From: an uncultured Eudoraea sp.
GTDB taxonomy: Bacteria > Bacteroidota > Bacteroidia > Flavobacteriales > Flavobacteriaceae
Direction of reading: 5' to 3'
DNA: 64,000 bases
Assembly (NCBI RefSeq): GCF_947258525.1
Contig: NZ_CAMYIP010000049.1
Span: forward strand, 19,593 to 83,592
Position numbers and translations under genes: made by a program
Shown here: positions 32,987 through 43,090 of the stretch, in pieces
Layout: every line of letters begins with the position of its first letter
How positions within the stretch are numbered: position 1 is the stretch's first letter
Notes under the pieces: generated by a model
The model's input: the letters and a program-made list of their open reading frames with translations, nothing else
Database searches by the model: none
Told to the model about the DNA's origin: nothing

Positions 32987-33988
32987 ATGGAAAAAGATCT
33001 TAAAATTGCTGTTTTGGGCGGTGGAAGTTGGGCTACGGCTATTGTAAAAATGCTCACCGAAAACAGGGATAAGGTAATCTGGTATATGCGTAATGAAGAC
33101 GCAATAAAATATATTAAGGCCAATAAACACAATCCTAACTACCTTACCTCCGTAGAATTTAAGCTAGAACAGCTAGTCCTCACAAATAATATAAGCGAAG
33201 CAGTTTCCATGGCTAATCTACTGATATTCGCAATTCCATCTGCCTTTTTAGAAAGTGAACTCAAAAAACTCACAATCCCTTTGAGTGATAAGATAATTTT
33301 CTCTGCTATTAAGGGAATTGTGCCTGAAACAGGATTAATAGTAGGAGAACATTTTTATCAAAAATATGGTATTCCCTATGAAAATATTGGTGTTATAACC
33401 GGTCCATGTCATGCTGAAGAAGTGGCCTTGGAACGTTTGTCGTATTTAACAATTGCCTGTGCCGATACTGACAAGGCTATTGAACTTTCAGGTCATTTAA
33501 ACAGCCATTATATTAAGACTAAAATTTCAGATGATATCATAGGCACTGAATACGCAGCCATGCTGAAAAATATTTACGCCTTAGCCGCAGGTATCGCTCA
33601 TGGATTAGGTTATGGCGATAATTTCCAATCTGTTTTAATGAGTAATGCTATCCGAGAAATGAAGCGATATATTTCGAGAGTTCACAAGATGAAACGCAAT
33701 ATCAATAACTCTGCCTATCTGGGAGACCTTCTGGTAACCGGTTATTCAACTTTTAGTCGGAATAGGATGTTCGGTAATATGATAGGTAAAGGATATAGAG
33801 TAAAAAGTGCCATGATGGAAATGAAAATGGTAGCGGAAGGTTACTACGCAACGGAAACTGCCTATAAATTAAAATCAACTTTTAAAAAGAAAGTCAGGAC
33901 TCCAATTATTGATGCGGTATATGATATTCTTTATGACCATAAGAATGCAAAAAAAACTTTCAGAGCTCTCACGGAAAAATTAGATTGA
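32987..33988 (+). CDS. gpsA: NAD(P)H-dependent glycerol-3-phosphate dehydrogenase
   Basis: IAVLGGGSWATAIVKML, IFSAIKGIVPETG, GPCHAEEVALERLS, NIYALAAGIAHGLGYGDN. Confidence 0.95.
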   Translation: MEKDLKIAVLGGGSWATAIVKMLTENRDKVIWYMRNEDAIKYIKANKHNPNYLTSVEFKLEQLVLTNNISEAVSMANLLIFAIPSAFLESELKKLTIPLSDKIIFSAIKGIVPETGLIVGEHFYQKYGIPYENIGVITGPCHAEEVALERLSYLTIACADTDKAIELSGHLNSHYIKTKISDDIIGTEYAAMLKNIYALAAGIAHGLGYGDNFQSVLMSNAIREMKRYISRVHKMKRNINNSAYLGDLLVTGYSTFSRNRMFGNMIGKGYRVKSAMMEMKMVAEGYYATETAYKLKSTFKKKVRTPIIDAVYDILYDHKNAKKTFRALTEKLD

Positions 33989-34066
33989 ACATGAAATTTT
34001 TTTATTAGCTTCTAATTGAATATTTTAGGAATGCCTTGATATGTTGTTATTCTCGATTATTTTGAA

Positions 34067-35083
34067 ATGAATCTAAAATATTTCCTTCTTATTGTAATGG
34101 TTATAGCCTTATTTTCATCCATGGCGTTCATGACTGATGGAAATTCCAGGTCCTTTGGTCCAACAAAAAGAACAGATCCCTTTGTTGCTTATTCACAAGA
34201 AATTTCCGGAAGCGATATTATAATTAAAATGACCCCTGTAAAAGGAGGTGACTACTTGATGGGAAGCAACAGCCATGAAGATGATGAAAAACCTCAACAC
34301 AAGGTTTTTGTAGATGATTTCTGGATGAGTACGTTTGAAATAACCTGGGAGCAGTATGAACTTTTTTTAGAACGCCAAATTGATACTATCGGATTAAAAC
34401 ATTCAGACCCTGAAGTGGCTATAGAAATTGATGCGGTATCTTCAGCATCAACACCATATGTTGATATGAGCCAGGGCATGGGCAAAAAGGGATATCCTGT
34501 TGTAAACACAACACAATATGCAGCATTAACATTTTGTAAATGGCTTAGCGCAAAAACAGGAAAATTCTATAGGCTGCCCACAGAAGCGGAATGGGAATAT
34601 GCAGCAAGGGCAGGCAGTACAACCACCTATTATTTTGGTGATGATCTGGCTGAACTCAATTTATATGCATGGTACAAGGATAATAGTGAAGGTAAATATC
34701 AGAAGGTAGGCACGAAGCAGCCTAATAAGTTTGGCCTATACGATATGCATGGAAATGTTGCGGAATGGACCATGGATCAATATGTTTCGGATACTTATGC
34801 CAGTAGATTGGGAAAAACTACCAAAAATCCTTTTATTAAACCAACGAAACTATATCCGAGAACAGTTCGCGGAGGATCCTGGATAGATCATGCAACAGCA
34901 CTAAGATCATCTGCCCGGCAAGGATCCTCAGCAGAATGGAAAAGAATTGACCCCCAGATTCCTAAAAGCCGCTGGTGGTTTACTAATGCGCCGAATGTTG
35001 GTTTTAGAATTATCCGCCCTAAAAAAATTCCACCAAAAGAAGAAATCGAAGCCTATTGGCTTACTGCAATAGATGACTATTAA
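34067..35083 (+). CDS. Formylglycine-generating-enzyme/SUMF1-domain protein
   Basis: 338 aa; FWMSTFEITWEQYELFL, YRLPTEAEWEYAARAGSTTTYYFGDD, NKFGLYDMHGNVAEWTMDQY, RGGSW. Confidence 0.92.
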   Translation: MNLKYFLLIVMVIALFSSMAFMTDGNSRSFGPTKRTDPFVAYSQEISGSDIIIKMTPVKGGDYLMGSNSHEDDEKPQHKVFVDDFWMSTFEITWEQYELFLERQIDTIGLKHSDPEVAIEIDAVSSASTPYVDMSQGMGKKGYPVVNTTQYAALTFCKWLSAKTGKFYRLPTEAEWEYAARAGSTTTYYFGDDLAELNLYAWYKDNSEGKYQKVGTKQPNKFGLYDMHGNVAEWTMDQYVSDTYASRLGKTTKNPFIKPTKLYPRTVRGGSWIDHATALRSSARQGSSAEWKRIDPQIPKSRWWFTNAPNVGFRIIRPKKIPPKEEIEAYWLTAIDDY

Positions 35084-35094
35084 AATCCTTAAAA

Positions 35095-36465
35095 ATGAAA
35101 AATAAAAAGAACGCTCTTACCCGAAGAAATTTTTGTAAAAATACTGCTATCGCAGCAGGAGGAATCTTAACTGTTCCATTGGACGTAGCGGCTTCAGCAC
35201 ATGTTCTTGGTGAAGATTCCATAAAAATTGCGCTGGTAGGATGTGGTGGCAGGGGCACCGGTGCTGCAGTACAGGCACTTAGCACTAAAGAAAATGTAAA
35301 ATTAGTTGCAATGGCCGACGCATTTCAGGATCGTCTGGATAGCTGTTATGAAATCTTATCCAAGAAATTTATTGATACTGACAAAATTGAAATTAAAGAA
35401 GAAGATAAGCACCTGGGCTTTGATGCCTATAAAGCAGCTATTGATAAAGCAGATGTAGTAATATTAACCACTACACCCGGTTTCAGGCCTCTCCACTTTG
35501 AGTATGCAATTAGCAAAAACAAGCATGTTTTTATGGAAAAGCCTGTAGCTACGGATGCTCAGGGAATACGAAGCGTGCTGGAAACCGCCAAAATTGCCAA
35601 AACGAAAAAATTGAATGTTGTTGTTGGACTGCAACGGCATTATCAAAAGAATTATTTGGCATGCCTTGAGGAGATAAGAGCTGGTAAAATAGGCCAGATT
35701 ATTTCCGGACAGGTTTATTGGAATAGTGCTGGGGTATGGGTAAAAGAGCGCCAGGAAAATCAAACAGAAATGGAATATCAAATGCGGAATTGGTACTATT
35801 TTAACTGGTTGTGCGGGGATCATATTGTAGAACAACATATTCACAATATAGATGTAGCTAATTGGTTTATTGGTGAGTTCCCTGTGCATGCGCAGGGTAT
35901 GGGAGGCAGAGAAGTAAGAAAAGGAAAAGAGTACGGCGAAATATTTGACCACCATTTTGTTGAATTCACATATCCCTCCGGTGCTGTAATTTCCAGTCAG
36001 TGCAGACACCAAAAAGGTTGTTTAGACAATGTATCGGAAAGTTTAATGGGTACCCAAGGTAAAATCTATTTGGATTCTCAGAATAAAGGAATAATTACCG
36101 GTTATGACGGCAGCACAATCTATGAACATCAGGGGGCTAATGATCCTAATCCCTATCAGACAGAACATGATGTTCTTTTTGCTTCTATTAAAAACGGAGG
36201 GGTAATAAGCGATGCGGAGCACGCGGCAAAGACAACAATGACAGCTATTCTTGGAAGGATGGCTACATATTCAGGGCAGTTAATCACCTTTGAAGATGCT
36301 TTAAACAGAGGGAGGAGTCTAATGCCAGATGAATATAGTTGGGATGCAATACCTCCTGTAACCCCTGATACTAATGGATTTTATCCAATACCTGTACCCG
36401 GAGTGACCAAAGTACTGGAGGATCCAATACCTGTACCCGGAGAGACAAAAGTAGAAGAGGAATAG
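35095..36465 (+). CDS. Gfo/Idh/MocA family oxidoreductase, Tat-type signal
   Basis: 456 aa; LTRRNFCKNTAIAAGGI (Tat-like), IKIALVGCGGRGTGAAVQAL, EKPVATDAQGIRSVLE. Confidence 0.92.
   Translation: MKNKKNALTRRNFCKNTAIAAGGILTVPLDVAASAHVLGEDSIKIALVGCGGRGTGAAVQALSTKENVKLVAMADAFQDRLDSCYEILSKKFIDTDKIEIKEEDKHLGFDAYKAAIDKADVVILTTTPGFRPLHFEYAISKNKHVFMEKPVATDAQGIRSVLETAKIAKTKKLNVVVGLQRHYQKNYLACLEEIRAGKIGQIISGQVYWNSAGVWVKERQENQTEMEYQMRNWYYFNWLCGDHIVEQHIHNIDVANWFIGEFPVHAQGMGGREVRKGKEYGEIFDHHFVEFTYPSGAVISSQCRHQKGCLDNVSESLMGTQGKIYLDSQNKGIITGYDGSTIYEHQGANDPNPYQTEHDVLFASIKNGGVISDAEHAAKTTMTAILGRMATYSGQLITFEDALNRGRSLMPDEYSWDAIPPVTPDTNGFYPIPVPGVTKVLEDPIPVPGETKVEEE
36385..36462 (+). repeat. Two tandem 39-bp units at the 3' end of the Gfo/Idh gene
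   Basis: CCAATACCTGTACCCGGAG... twice; encodes PIPVPGVTKVLED / PIPVPGETKVEEE just before the stop. Confidence 0.9.
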
Positions 36466-36473
36466 AAAATAAA

Positions 36474-38141
36474 TTAAACGCGGTCTATAGTAAAAACAGA
36501 ATGCTCCTGTATTTCTTGCAGCATTTCCTCTTTCCATGACAGGATTTTTGAATCATCCAATTTAAAAATTGATTTAAATTCATCCAGAATTGGATCCAAT
36601 AGAAAAGGTATGCTTTCAATATCGAAATATAAACGTCCTGTTCTTCGAATAAAAAAGTCCATAGGGGTAGCTATCATTTCATAATTAATTCCATAATGCA
36701 GTTCGGCTTTGGCCATTCTTATGTAAGGATCCTTATCTTTTTGAATGGAATAATCCTCTAAAATAGTGTCAGTCTGCTTCCCATAGGTTGTTACAAGATA
36801 CCAGGCATCATATTCTGTAAAACCATCTTTTTGGATTCGTTCAAATATTTCTGATATATATTTTTTAACGTGTTTAAATTTTTTGAAATCATTTCCACAT
36901 AAAGGAATATCATCCGTTGTGCATTCATCAAGTTCAATTCCTTCTTCCTCATCCATTTTTTTTGATAACCGGTTGACGACTCTTTCAGCCATCTTTCGAT
37001 ACCCGGTTAATTTACCTCCTGCTATGCTGATAAGGCCACTGTCTGAAACAAATATTTCATCCTTACGAGATAATTCGGAAGTAGATTTTCCCTCTTCATG
37101 GATTAAAGGTCGTAAACCCGCCCATGAAGAAATAATATCATCCATTTCCAAATTAATTTTAGGAAACATATTATTGACTGCTGAAATTAAATACAATACG
37201 TCTGCTAAATCGAGTTGTATATTATCTTTATCCTTATCATAGTTAGTATCCGTTGTTCCTACATAGGTAATTTTACCTCTGGGGATAGCAAAAATCATTC
37301 GCCCATCAGGAACATCAAAATACACGGATTGCTTTACAGGTAATTTTTCATGTGGAAATACTAAATGAACCCCTTTCGTAAGATGAAGTCTTTTGCCCTT
37401 TTTTGAGTTATTAATACTTCTTAATTCATCTACCCATGGTCCGGCCGCACTAATAACGTATTTTGATTTAAGCGTAAATTCATTACCTGTCAGACCATCC
37501 CTAAAATGAAGCCCGGAAATAATATCCTCTTCGTAATCAAAAGATGTGACCTCTGCATAATTCAATGCAACAGCCCCAAAAGTAAGACTCGTCTTAATGT
37601 TTTCAATGGTGAGCCTGGAATCATCTGTACGATATTCTGCATAATACCCTGCCCCTTTTAATTTCTTTTTTGGCAATAGGGGCTCCAATTCCAATGCTTC
37701 TTTCTTTTCAAGCATTATACGTTTGTCATCCCCAGCAACCTGCGCTAAAATATCATATACCTTCAACCCAATAGAAGTAAGCCATTTTCCGTATGACCCG
37801 CCATCAATCAAAGGAAGTAGCATTTTTTCAGGAAGCACCAGGTGTGGTGCGAGTTTATGAACAATAGCCCTTTCAGATCCTACTTCTTTTACTAACCAAA
37901 AATCAAATTGCTTAAGATACCTGAGACCGCCATGAATTAACTTTGTAGATTTACTGCTGGAACCTGAGGCAAAATCCCCTTTTTCCAGTAATGCCACTTT
38001 TAGTCCTCTGGAAGCTGCGTCCAGGGCAATACCTCCTCCGGTTATTCCTCCTCCAATTATTACAAGGTCAAATTTGGTTCTGGCCAGGTTTTGAATGATT
38101 TTATTCCTGTCAAGGTTTGAAAATCGTATATTCTCGCTCAT
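36474..38141 (-). CDS. glpD: FAD-dependent glycerol-3-phosphate dehydrogenase/oxidase
   Basis: 555 aa; DLVIIGGGITGGGIALDAASRGLKVALLEKGDFASGSSSKSTKLIHGGLRYL. Confidence 0.95.
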   Translation of the reverse strand: MSENIRFSNLDRNKIIQNLARTKFDLVIIGGGITGGGIALDAASRGLKVALLEKGDFASGSSSKSTKLIHGGLRYLKQFDFWLVKEVGSERAIVHKLAPHLVLPEKMLLPLIDGGSYGKWLTSIGLKVYDILAQVAGDDKRIMLEKKEALELEPLLPKKKLKGAGYYAEYRTDDSRLTIENIKTSLTFGAVALNYAEVTSFDYEEDIISGLHFRDGLTGNEFTLKSKYVISAAGPWVDELRSINNSKKGKRLHLTKGVHLVFPHEKLPVKQSVYFDVPDGRMIFAIPRGKITYVGTTDTNYDKDKDNIQLDLADVLYLISAVNNMFPKINLEMDDIISSWAGLRPLIHEEGKSTSELSRKDEIFVSDSGLISIAGGKLTGYRKMAERVVNRLSKKMDEEEGIELDECTTDDIPLCGNDFKKFKHVKKYISEIFERIQKDGFTEYDAWYLVTTYGKQTDTILEDYSIQKDKDPYIRMAKAELHYGINYEMIATPMDFFIRRTGRLYFDIESIPFLLDPILDEFKSIFKLDDSKILSWKEEMLQEIQEHSVFTIDRV

Positions 38142-38286
38142 GCTATTTGCTTTTCAATAATTCCTTAACCTAATTACAAATGTAACGGTTTATATCTCCT
38201 ATACAGTTGCTCCAGTTTTATTCAATTGTTATCATTGAGTATAACTTCTCCTTAAGTATCGGGTAATAAAATAATTATAGCGCGTT

Positions 38287-38595
38287 TTATGATGAGGCAG
38301 TAAATTCATATTCTCTTTCTACAAGACAGACTCTTATTTTGTACCATTTATACCATTCTTTTTTTCCCATTTCCTGTGCAGCCAAATGTTTGAGGTTGGA
38401 TTTCCATTTTGAAATAGATTCCAGGTTTTTCCAATAACTTATTGATATTCCAATTTTGTCTTTAGCACTCTCAAATCCAAGATAGCCCGGTTGATTTTTA
38501 GCCAATTCTTCCATTTGCTTTGCCATTTGGAGATAACCTTTATCCCCGGAAGTTCGCGTGCTGGTAAATATTACGGCATAGTACGGTTTTGTCAT
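38287..38595 (-). CDS. Antibiotic biosynthesis monooxygenase (ABM)-like protein
   Basis: 102 aa; QPGYLGFESAKDKIGISISYWKNLESISKWKSNLKHLAAQEMGK. Confidence 0.85.
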   Translation of the reverse strand: MTKPYYAVIFTSTRTSGDKGYLQMAKQMEELAKNQPGYLGFESAKDKIGISISYWKNLESISKWKSNLKHLAAQEMGKKEWYKWYKIRVCLVEREYEFTASS

Positions 38596-38601
38596 GATTG
38601 T

Positions 38602-38958
38602 TTATAAAATGAAAGCGCGTTCTACGAAATAATTTACAATAGCTTCTTTCATTAAGACAGATTGTTCTCCTGCTTTTAAAGGAGGAAGTGTTTCCTTTAC
38701 AATATAATGGGGCCAACCTTCTTCGTCAAAAAACTCAAACTCGTAATATCCGTAAGGCTCCAATAATTTGCAAATGGCTATATGCATCAGATTAACTTTC
38801 TCTTCTTTTTTATAGGTTCTGTGATATTGGCCTAGTTCCTGGATGCCAATAAGGTAAATGATCCCATCTATGTCCATTGGATCTCCATCGGAAAACTTAG
38901 CAGACAATTTCACAATGAGCTCTTCCCACCTATCCTTTAATTGACTGTCTCTACTCAC
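38602..38958 (-). CDS. Conserved hypothetical protein
   Basis: 118 aa intact ORF in operon orientation with the ABM gene. Confidence 0.7.
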   Translation of the reverse strand: MSRDSQLKDRWEELIVKLSAKFSDGDPMDIDGIIYLIGIQELGQYHRTYKKEEKVNLMHIAICKLLEPYGYYEFEFFDEEGWPHYIVKETLPPLKAGEQSVLMKEAIVNYFVERAFIL

Positions 38959-39040
38959 TTTTTTGATCGAAAAAGATTAAAAATTATAATAAACCCTAAA
39001 CCCTTATTGAGGTAAAAATCAAAGGTACAAATCAAAATTC

Positions 39041-39048
39041 TATATTTG
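39041..39048 (+). promoter_or_regulatory. Candidate -7 box TATATTTG upstream of the cvpA-like gene
   Basis: TAnnTTTG match 16 nt upstream of the proposed GTG start (39064). Confidence 0.4.
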
Positions 39049-39063
39049 TGCAAACAATTTTCT

Positions 39064-39558
39064 GTGAATATTCTTGATATTATTTTGGGGTTATTTCTGG
39101 TATATGGCCTTTATAAAGGACTAAAAAATGGACTCTTTGTTGAAATCGCCTCACTTGCCGCCATCATTATCGGGCTTTATGGCGCAATTAAATTTTCTTA
39201 CTTAACCGGTAGCTACCTTTCTCAAAACATGGATTGGAATGAAAATTACATAAAAATAGCGGCGTTCATAATTACTTTTCTGGCCATAGTGATTCTGGTA
39301 AATATGGCTGGTAAGATACTTACCAAAATTGCAGATTTTGCTATGCTCGGATTACTAAATAAAATTGCCGGTGGTTTATTTGGGATATTAAAGACAGCGG
39401 TTATTCTTGGTACTCTGTTGTATTTTATTGAAAGTGCAAGTTCATCATTTAATCTAATTGAAAATAATACCGTTAAAGAATCTGTTCTTTATAAACCTGT
39501 AAGAGATATTGGGGCCCTGGTTTTTGGTAACATAATAGAGGTATTTCAGGACGGATAA
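39064..39558 (+). CDS. CvpA family membrane protein
   Basis: Track ORF begins at TTG 39046; GTG 39064 gives (M)NILDIILGLFLVYGLYKGLKNGLFVEIASLAAIIIGLYGA, typical of CvpA. Confidence 0.88.
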   Translation: MNILDIILGLFLVYGLYKGLKNGLFVEIASLAAIIIGLYGAIKFSYLTGSYLSQNMDWNENYIKIAAFIITFLAIVILVNMAGKILTKIADFAMLGLLNKIAGGLFGILKTAVILGTLLYFIESASSSFNLIENNTVKESVLYKPVRDIGALVFGNIIEVFQDG

Positions 39559-39705
39559 TTGGTAAAAAGTGCAGTTCATCGAAAAAAAAGGGTTTTTCAT
39601 GCGCTCTTTTCATAATTTCTTTAATATTACAAGGATGATCCTTTTAATAAGGATCTTAGAGAACACCCCACTCTTCCTTTACCCTACTTACAGATAGAAC
39701 ACTAT

Positions 39706-40182
39706 ATGAAAATGAGATTGCCTATAGCATTCTCGGTTTTATTTGTATTGTTGGCTGGATCTTGTAGCACAGAGTCCATAGAAAATACGAATATTCCGAG
39801 TTCTGAAAATGCCGTTTTGGTTGAACAGGCCCTTTTGGATATTGTTAATGACCATAGAATTAATCTTGGTTATTCATCATTACTCTTTAGCCAAGTAGCT
39901 TATGAGTATGCCAATACGCATACCGATTATATGATCGCTAAAGGCAGTTTAAGTCACGATAACTTTAGCTCAAGAGCCTCCAAAATTTCTAGCGAAGTCA
40001 ATGCAGAATACGTGGCTGAAAATGTTGCTAAAGATTACCCAGATGCCGCTGCAGCCTTGGAAAATTGGCTCCAGAGCCCTAATCATCGCAAAACTATTGA
40101 AGGTGAATTTACACATACGGCCGTAAGCGTAAAAAAAGACGCCAGCGGAAAACTCTATTTTACCCAGTTGTTCTACCGTTAA
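39706..40182 (+). CDS. CAP (SCP/PR1-like) domain lipoprotein
   Basis: 158 aa; LVEQALLDIVNDHRINLGYSSLLFSQVAYEYANTHTDYMIAKGSLSHDNF and NWLQSPNHRKTIEG. Confidence 0.92.
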   Translation: MKMRLPIAFSVLFVLLAGSCSTESIENTNIPSSENAVLVEQALLDIVNDHRINLGYSSLLFSQVAYEYANTHTDYMIAKGSLSHDNFSSRASKISSEVNAEYVAENVAKDYPDAAAALENWLQSPNHRKTIEGEFTHTAVSVKKDASGKLYFTQLFYR

Positions 40183-40207
40183 TCTAATCCGGAAAAATTT
40201 CTTTTAT

Positions 40208-40215
40208 TACATTTG
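40208..40215 (+). promoter_or_regulatory. Candidate -7 box TACATTTG upstream of 3-HAO
   Basis: TAnnTTTG match; shares TACATTTGATAG with the gpsA upstream region. Confidence 0.45.
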
Positions 40216-40270
40216 ATAGGTAGTATTACTTTTAATACCATCAAAAAAACTCATTAATAATTTGAAAACA

Positions 40271-40816
40271 ATGTCCATTAAACCTCCTTTTAATCTTAAC
40301 AAGTGGATTGAAGAAAACAGAGACTTATTAAAACCCCCTGTTGGAAATAAGAATTTATACAAAGATGCAGGAGACTATATAGTAATGATCGTTGCCGGGC
40401 CCAATGCGCGAAAAGATTATCACTACAATGAAACTGAGGAACTTTTTTTTCAGTTGGAAGGCAATATCGAAGTCCATATACAGGAAGACAGACAAAAAAA
40501 AACAATGAAACTGGGGCCTGGTGATATGTACTTACATCCTGCAAAAGTCCCGCACTCTCCTGTTAGGTACGAGGGCTCCATTGGTTTGGTAATAGAGCTT
40601 AAGCGCGATCATTTGCAAATGAAGGACGGCCTTCTTTGGTTTTGCGATAATTGCAACCACAAACTTTACGAAATATACTTTACTTTACATGACATTGAAA
40701 AAGACTTTTTATCACATTTTACACATTTCTATGGTTCTGAAGAGTTAAGGACTTGCGATAATTGTGGAACCGTTATGCCGGTTGATGATAGGTTTACGGC
40801 AAAGGAAGAAAGATAA
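40271..40816 (+). CDS. 3-hydroxyanthranilate 3,4-dioxygenase
   Basis: PPFNLNKWIEENRDLLKPPVGNKNLY, DYHYNETEELFFQLEGN, and C-terminal CDNC...CDNC rubredoxin-like motif. Likely ATG 40271 rather than TTG 40262. Confidence 0.94.
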   Translation: MSIKPPFNLNKWIEENRDLLKPPVGNKNLYKDAGDYIVMIVAGPNARKDYHYNETEELFFQLEGNIEVHIQEDRQKKTMKLGPGDMYLHPAKVPHSPVRYEGSIGLVIELKRDHLQMKDGLLWFCDNCNHKLYEIYFTLHDIEKDFLSHFTHFYGSEELRTCDNCGTVMPVDDRFTAKEER

Positions 40817-40819
40817 TAA

Positions 40820-41188
40820 ATGAAACTTACAATTACCATTTTAATTGCGCTTGTGGCAGGACTACATCTGTATTTTCTTTGGTTCGAGATGTTTGCCTGG
40901 ACTACCAGGGGTAAAAAAATCTTTAAAAAATTTCCTAAAGACATGTTCGAACCGACAAAATCTCTTGCTGCAAACCAGGGTCTCTACAACGGATTTTTGG
41001 CTGCCGGCCTAATTTGGACATTTATTATTCAGGATACTTTTTGGAGTACAAATATTTCTGTTTTTTTCCTAAGCTGTGTTGCAATTGCAGGTATTTATGG
41101 AGCTTTTACTGCCGACAAAAAAATCTTCTTTGTGCAGGCTCTACCTGCGTTAATTGCGCTGCTCCTAATCTTTATTAACCGGGTCTAA
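40820..41188 (+). CDS. DUF1304 family membrane protein
   Basis: 122 aa; GLHLYFLWFEMFAW, NQGLYNGFLAAGLIW, GIYGAFTADKKIFFVQALPALIAL. Confidence 0.88.
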   Translation: MKLTITILIALVAGLHLYFLWFEMFAWTTRGKKIFKKFPKDMFEPTKSLAANQGLYNGFLAAGLIWTFIIQDTFWSTNISVFFLSCVAIAGIYGAFTADKKIFFVQALPALIALLLIFINRV

Positions 41189-41227
41189 GATTCCATAACT
41201 TTCGGGTAACATCATCACTATTATTTG

Positions 41228-41235
41228 TAGCTTTG
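41228..41235 (+). promoter_or_regulatory. Candidate -7 box TAGCTTTG upstream of the aldehyde dehydrogenase gene
   Basis: TAnnTTTG match 36 nt upstream of the ATG. Confidence 0.4.
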
Positions 41236-41271
41236 TCATAATCTAACAAATTATGTTTTAAAAGTTATAAA

Positions 41272-42825
41272 ATGACATTAGTTGCCACGGATTTTGGAAT
41301 AGACCAAGCATTAGAAAAATTAGGGATCAAGGAAATCAATAATGGTACCTCAACAGGATCTGATTATTTTTCATCAGGGGAAATTATTGACTCCTATTCC
41401 CCGGTAGATGGGGCTTTAATTGCTAAAGTTAAATCCACCTCCTTAGATGATTATGAAAAAGTTATGGAAACGGCCACTGAGGCCTTTCAAATCTGGCGAA
41501 AAAAACCTGCTCCTCAAAGGGGCGAAATTATTCGTCAGTTTGGAGATAAACTGCGTGAACTAAAAGAACCTTTAGGTAAGTTAGTCTCTTATGAAATGGG
41601 AAAATCGTATCAGGAAGGTCTTGGCGAAGTTCAGGAAATGATAGATATATGTGATTTCGCAGTTGGCCTTTCGCGGCAATTACACGGACTTACCATGCAT
41701 TCGGAAAGACCCGGGCATCGCATGTATGAGCAATACCATCCCTTAGGTATTGTAGGTATTATCTCTGCTTTTAATTTCCCAGTGGCAGTGTGGGCCTGGA
41801 ATACAGCACTTGCATGGATTTGTGGGGATGTTTGTGTCTGGAAACCATCAGAAAAAACACCACTTTGTGGCATAGCTTGTCAAAATATAGCTGCTGAAGT
41901 GTTCAAAGCTAATGGACTCCCAGAAGGAATCTCCTGTTTAATAAACGGCGATTACAAAGTTGGAGAAATGATGACAACTGACAAAAGAATCCCTTTGATT
42001 TCCGCTACAGGTTCTATTCGCATGGGAAAAATTGTTGCACAAGCCGTTGCCGCAAGACTTGGCAAATCGCTCCTTGAATTGGGCGGCAATAATGCCATCA
42101 TCGTTACCCCTGATGCAGATTTAAAAATGACGGTTATTGGAGCTGTATTCGGTGCGGTTGGTACCGCTGGTCAGCGATGTACTTCTACAAGAAGACTTAT
42201 CATCCACGAATCTATTTACGATAAGTTAAAAGATTCTATTGTTACTGCTTATGAGCAACTGCGAATTGGAAACCCGCTGGATGAGAATAATCATGTGGGG
42301 CCGTTAATAGATAAAGATGCCGTAGCCATGTACAAAGAAGCTCTGGAGAAAGTGGTAGAAGAAGGTGGAAATCTTATTGTGGAAGGCGGTGTTTTGGAAG
42401 GCGAAGGTTATGAAAGTGGTTGTTATGTATATCCGGCCATAGCCGAAGCCAACAATAACTATGAAATAGTACAGCATGAAACATTTGCACCCATCCTTTA
42501 TTTGTTAAAATATTCAGGTGATGTAGAAAATGCGATAAAAATTCAGAATAATGTTGTTCAGGGACTTTCCTCCGCCATTATGACCAATAATTTACGAGAA
42601 GCCGAAAATTTTCTTTCTGCAGCTGGCAGCGATTGCGGTATAGCCAATGTAAATATTGGTACTTCGGGTGCTGAAATTGGGGGCGCTTTTGGAGGTGAAA
42701 AGGAGACCGGAGGTGGTCGTGAAAGTGGTTCCGACGCCTGGAAAATATATATGCGGAGACAAACCAACACTATTAACTTTACTACAGAATTACCTTTAGC
42801 ACAGGGTATAAAATTTGATCTTTAG
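41272..42825 (+). CDS. Aldehyde dehydrogenase, ALDH7-like (aminoadipate-semialdehyde/piperideine-6-carboxylate type)
   Basis: 517 aa; LELGGNNAIIVTPDADL, GTAGQRCTSTRRLI (catalytic Cys), NVNIGTSGAEIGGAFGGEKETGGGRESGSDAWKIYMRRQTNTINF. Confidence 0.93.
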   Translation: MTLVATDFGIDQALEKLGIKEINNGTSTGSDYFSSGEIIDSYSPVDGALIAKVKSTSLDDYEKVMETATEAFQIWRKKPAPQRGEIIRQFGDKLRELKEPLGKLVSYEMGKSYQEGLGEVQEMIDICDFAVGLSRQLHGLTMHSERPGHRMYEQYHPLGIVGIISAFNFPVAVWAWNTALAWICGDVCVWKPSEKTPLCGIACQNIAAEVFKANGLPEGISCLINGDYKVGEMMTTDKRIPLISATGSIRMGKIVAQAVAARLGKSLLELGGNNAIIVTPDADLKMTVIGAVFGAVGTAGQRCTSTRRLIIHESIYDKLKDSIVTAYEQLRIGNPLDENNHVGPLIDKDAVAMYKEALEKVVEEGGNLIVEGGVLEGEGYESGCYVYPAIAEANNNYEIVQHETFAPILYLLKYSGDVENAIKIQNNVVQGLSSAIMTNNLREAENFLSAAGSDCGIANVNIGTSGAEIGGAFGGEKETGGGRESGSDAWKIYMRRQTNTINFTTELPLAQGIKFDL

Positions 42826-43052
42826 AGATAATAATCCTTACATTGATTTTAGCTGCTTCATTAAATGAAAAATGAATCGGATTGGAGTTCCTGTAAGTGT
42901 TTAATAAAAAAAGCAAAATTTAATTATTTCATTCGAACTCCTTAGGCAAATTCATTCTTAAAATACAACTTCTCTCCTGGAGAAAATCTTTACAATATTG
43001 TCAGTTGTAAAAAATAAAAATTTGGAAGATTGAATTGAATAATCTGAACACT

Positions 43053-43090
43053 AAAAAAACCGCTGCTATTAATAGAATAAATAACAACGG
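43053..43090 (-). terminator. Intrinsic terminator
   Basis: 11-bp minus-strand stem (two U-G wobbles; C/A mismatches on plus), T7 tail. Confidence 0.7.

Noticed and set aside
35464-36012. 182-aa minus-strand ORF inside the Gfo/Idh gene
   Set aside because: Fully antisense to a well-supported oxidoreductase, no recognisable domain.
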